Assembly: GCA_003645395.1 (NCBI GenBank)
Contig: QNFC01000114.1
Coordinates: 1-5,964, forward strand
DNA length: 5,964 nucleotides
Origin: Gammaproteobacteria bacterium
Lineage (GTDB): Bacteria; Pseudomonadota; Gammaproteobacteria; Immundisolibacterales; Immundisolibacteraceae
Reading direction: 5' to 3'
The position numbers and the translations under genes were made by a program. Under the pieces are notes generated by a model. It saw only the letters and a program-made list of their open reading frames with translations. It ran no database searches and was not told where the DNA came from. This document shows positions 5,568 to 5,964 of the stretch, piece after piece. Position 1 is the stretch's first letter; each line of letters starts with the position of its first letter.

Positions 5568-5964
5568 ATGCCAACTGATAACTCTCAGCCTGCAAAGCTC
5601 ATCAAGAAATATGCTAATCGGCGCCTCTATGACACCGAAAAAAGCCGCTACATAACGCTGGCTGATTTAACCGTACTGGCACGTGAACAAATCAGTTTTG
5701 TCGTCGAGGATGCGCGCTCCGGCGAGAACATCACCCGACAGATTCTGGTTCAGATCATTAGTGATCACGAGCAAAAAGAAGAGACATCAATGATGTCAGT
5801 CGATGCACTGCGCGAGGTGGTCAGCCTCTACGTACCATCGCCAATCAACCAGATGTTTATCGACTATCTTGGCAATGCGCTGGCTAATTTCATGCGCCAG
5901 CAAAGCGGACTGCAAAGACATATGGATGGTTTGTTCGCCGAATTTGCTCCACCTTCCACCTCAA
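5568..5964 (+). CDS. phaR: Polyhydroxyalkanoate synthesis regulator PhaR (partial, 3' end cut by window)
   Basis: The frame runs from the ATG at 5568 to the window edge, 132 codons without a stop. PhaR proteins are DNA-binding repressors that also bind polyhydroxyalkanoate granules and control phasin (phaP) and their own gene. The N-terminal PHB/PHA accumulation regulator DNA-binding domain spans about residues 10-70: KKYANRRLYDT (13-23; the family usually has Pro where Ala16 stands), SRYITLADL (26-34), then SGENITRQIL (51-60). The second accumulation-regulator domain follows from about residue 75 (MSVDALREVVSLY, then a helix with NQMFIDYLGNAL). The tail from about residue 115 is less conserved. 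A TTG directly before the ATG is an alternative start; a stop at 5544-5546 excludes anything further upstream. No good Shine-Dalgarno sequence is visible. It is divergent from tkt. Confidence 0.93.
   Translation, partial: MPTDNSQPAKLIKKYANRRLYDTEKSRYITLADLTVLAREQISFVVEDARSGENITRQILVQIISDHEQKEETSMMSVDALREVVSLYVPSPINQMFIDYLGNALANFMRQQSGLQRHMDGLFAEFAPPSTS

Overview
The window looks like a chromosomal piece of a gammaproteobacterium of moderate GC content. The transketolase and phosphoglycerate kinase are very close to the Escherichia coli proteins (the transketolase is also 663 residues), and the gene order transketolase - GAPDH family - pgk is the one common in gamma- and betaproteobacteria. 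A PhaR-type regulator next door suggests an organism that makes polyhydroxyalkanoate. An environmental or marine heterotroph fits, but this is inference and I cannot name a genus.

Layout from left to right. Positions 1-91 (+ strand) hold the last 29 codons of an unidentified gene. It converges on an SDR-family dehydrogenase (152-940, minus), and the two 3' ends meet at a 9-bp inverted repeat. A 60-nt gap with a second inverted repeat separates the SDR gene from pgk (1001-2182, minus), gap (2186-3214, minus) and tkt (3233-5224, minus). These three are packed with 3-nt and 18-nt spacers and read as one operon, tkt first. A 343-nt gap follows (5225-5567). It must hold the divergent promoters for the tkt operon and for phaR (5568 to the window end, + strand, cut by the edge).

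How the genes fit together. Transketolase shuffles sugar phosphates in the pentose phosphate pathway and yields glyceraldehyde 3-phosphate. GAPDH and Pgk carry that triose through the energy-conserving steps of lower glycolysis, or backwards in gluconeogenesis. PhaR controls granule-associated and storage-polymer genes, so the divergent pair places central carbon flow beside carbon storage. The SDR is on the same strand downstream of pgk, but has its own strong ribosome binding site and its substrate cannot be read from sequence.

Most of the window is ordinary core metabolism. I found no CRISPR array, mobile element, tRNA, rRNA or convincing riboswitch, and no clear sign of an undescribed system. 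The points worth a second look are small: the GAPDH-versus-E4PDH identity of the middle gene, altered motifs in the SDR and GAPDH, two inverted repeats, and the translational arrangement of the operon.
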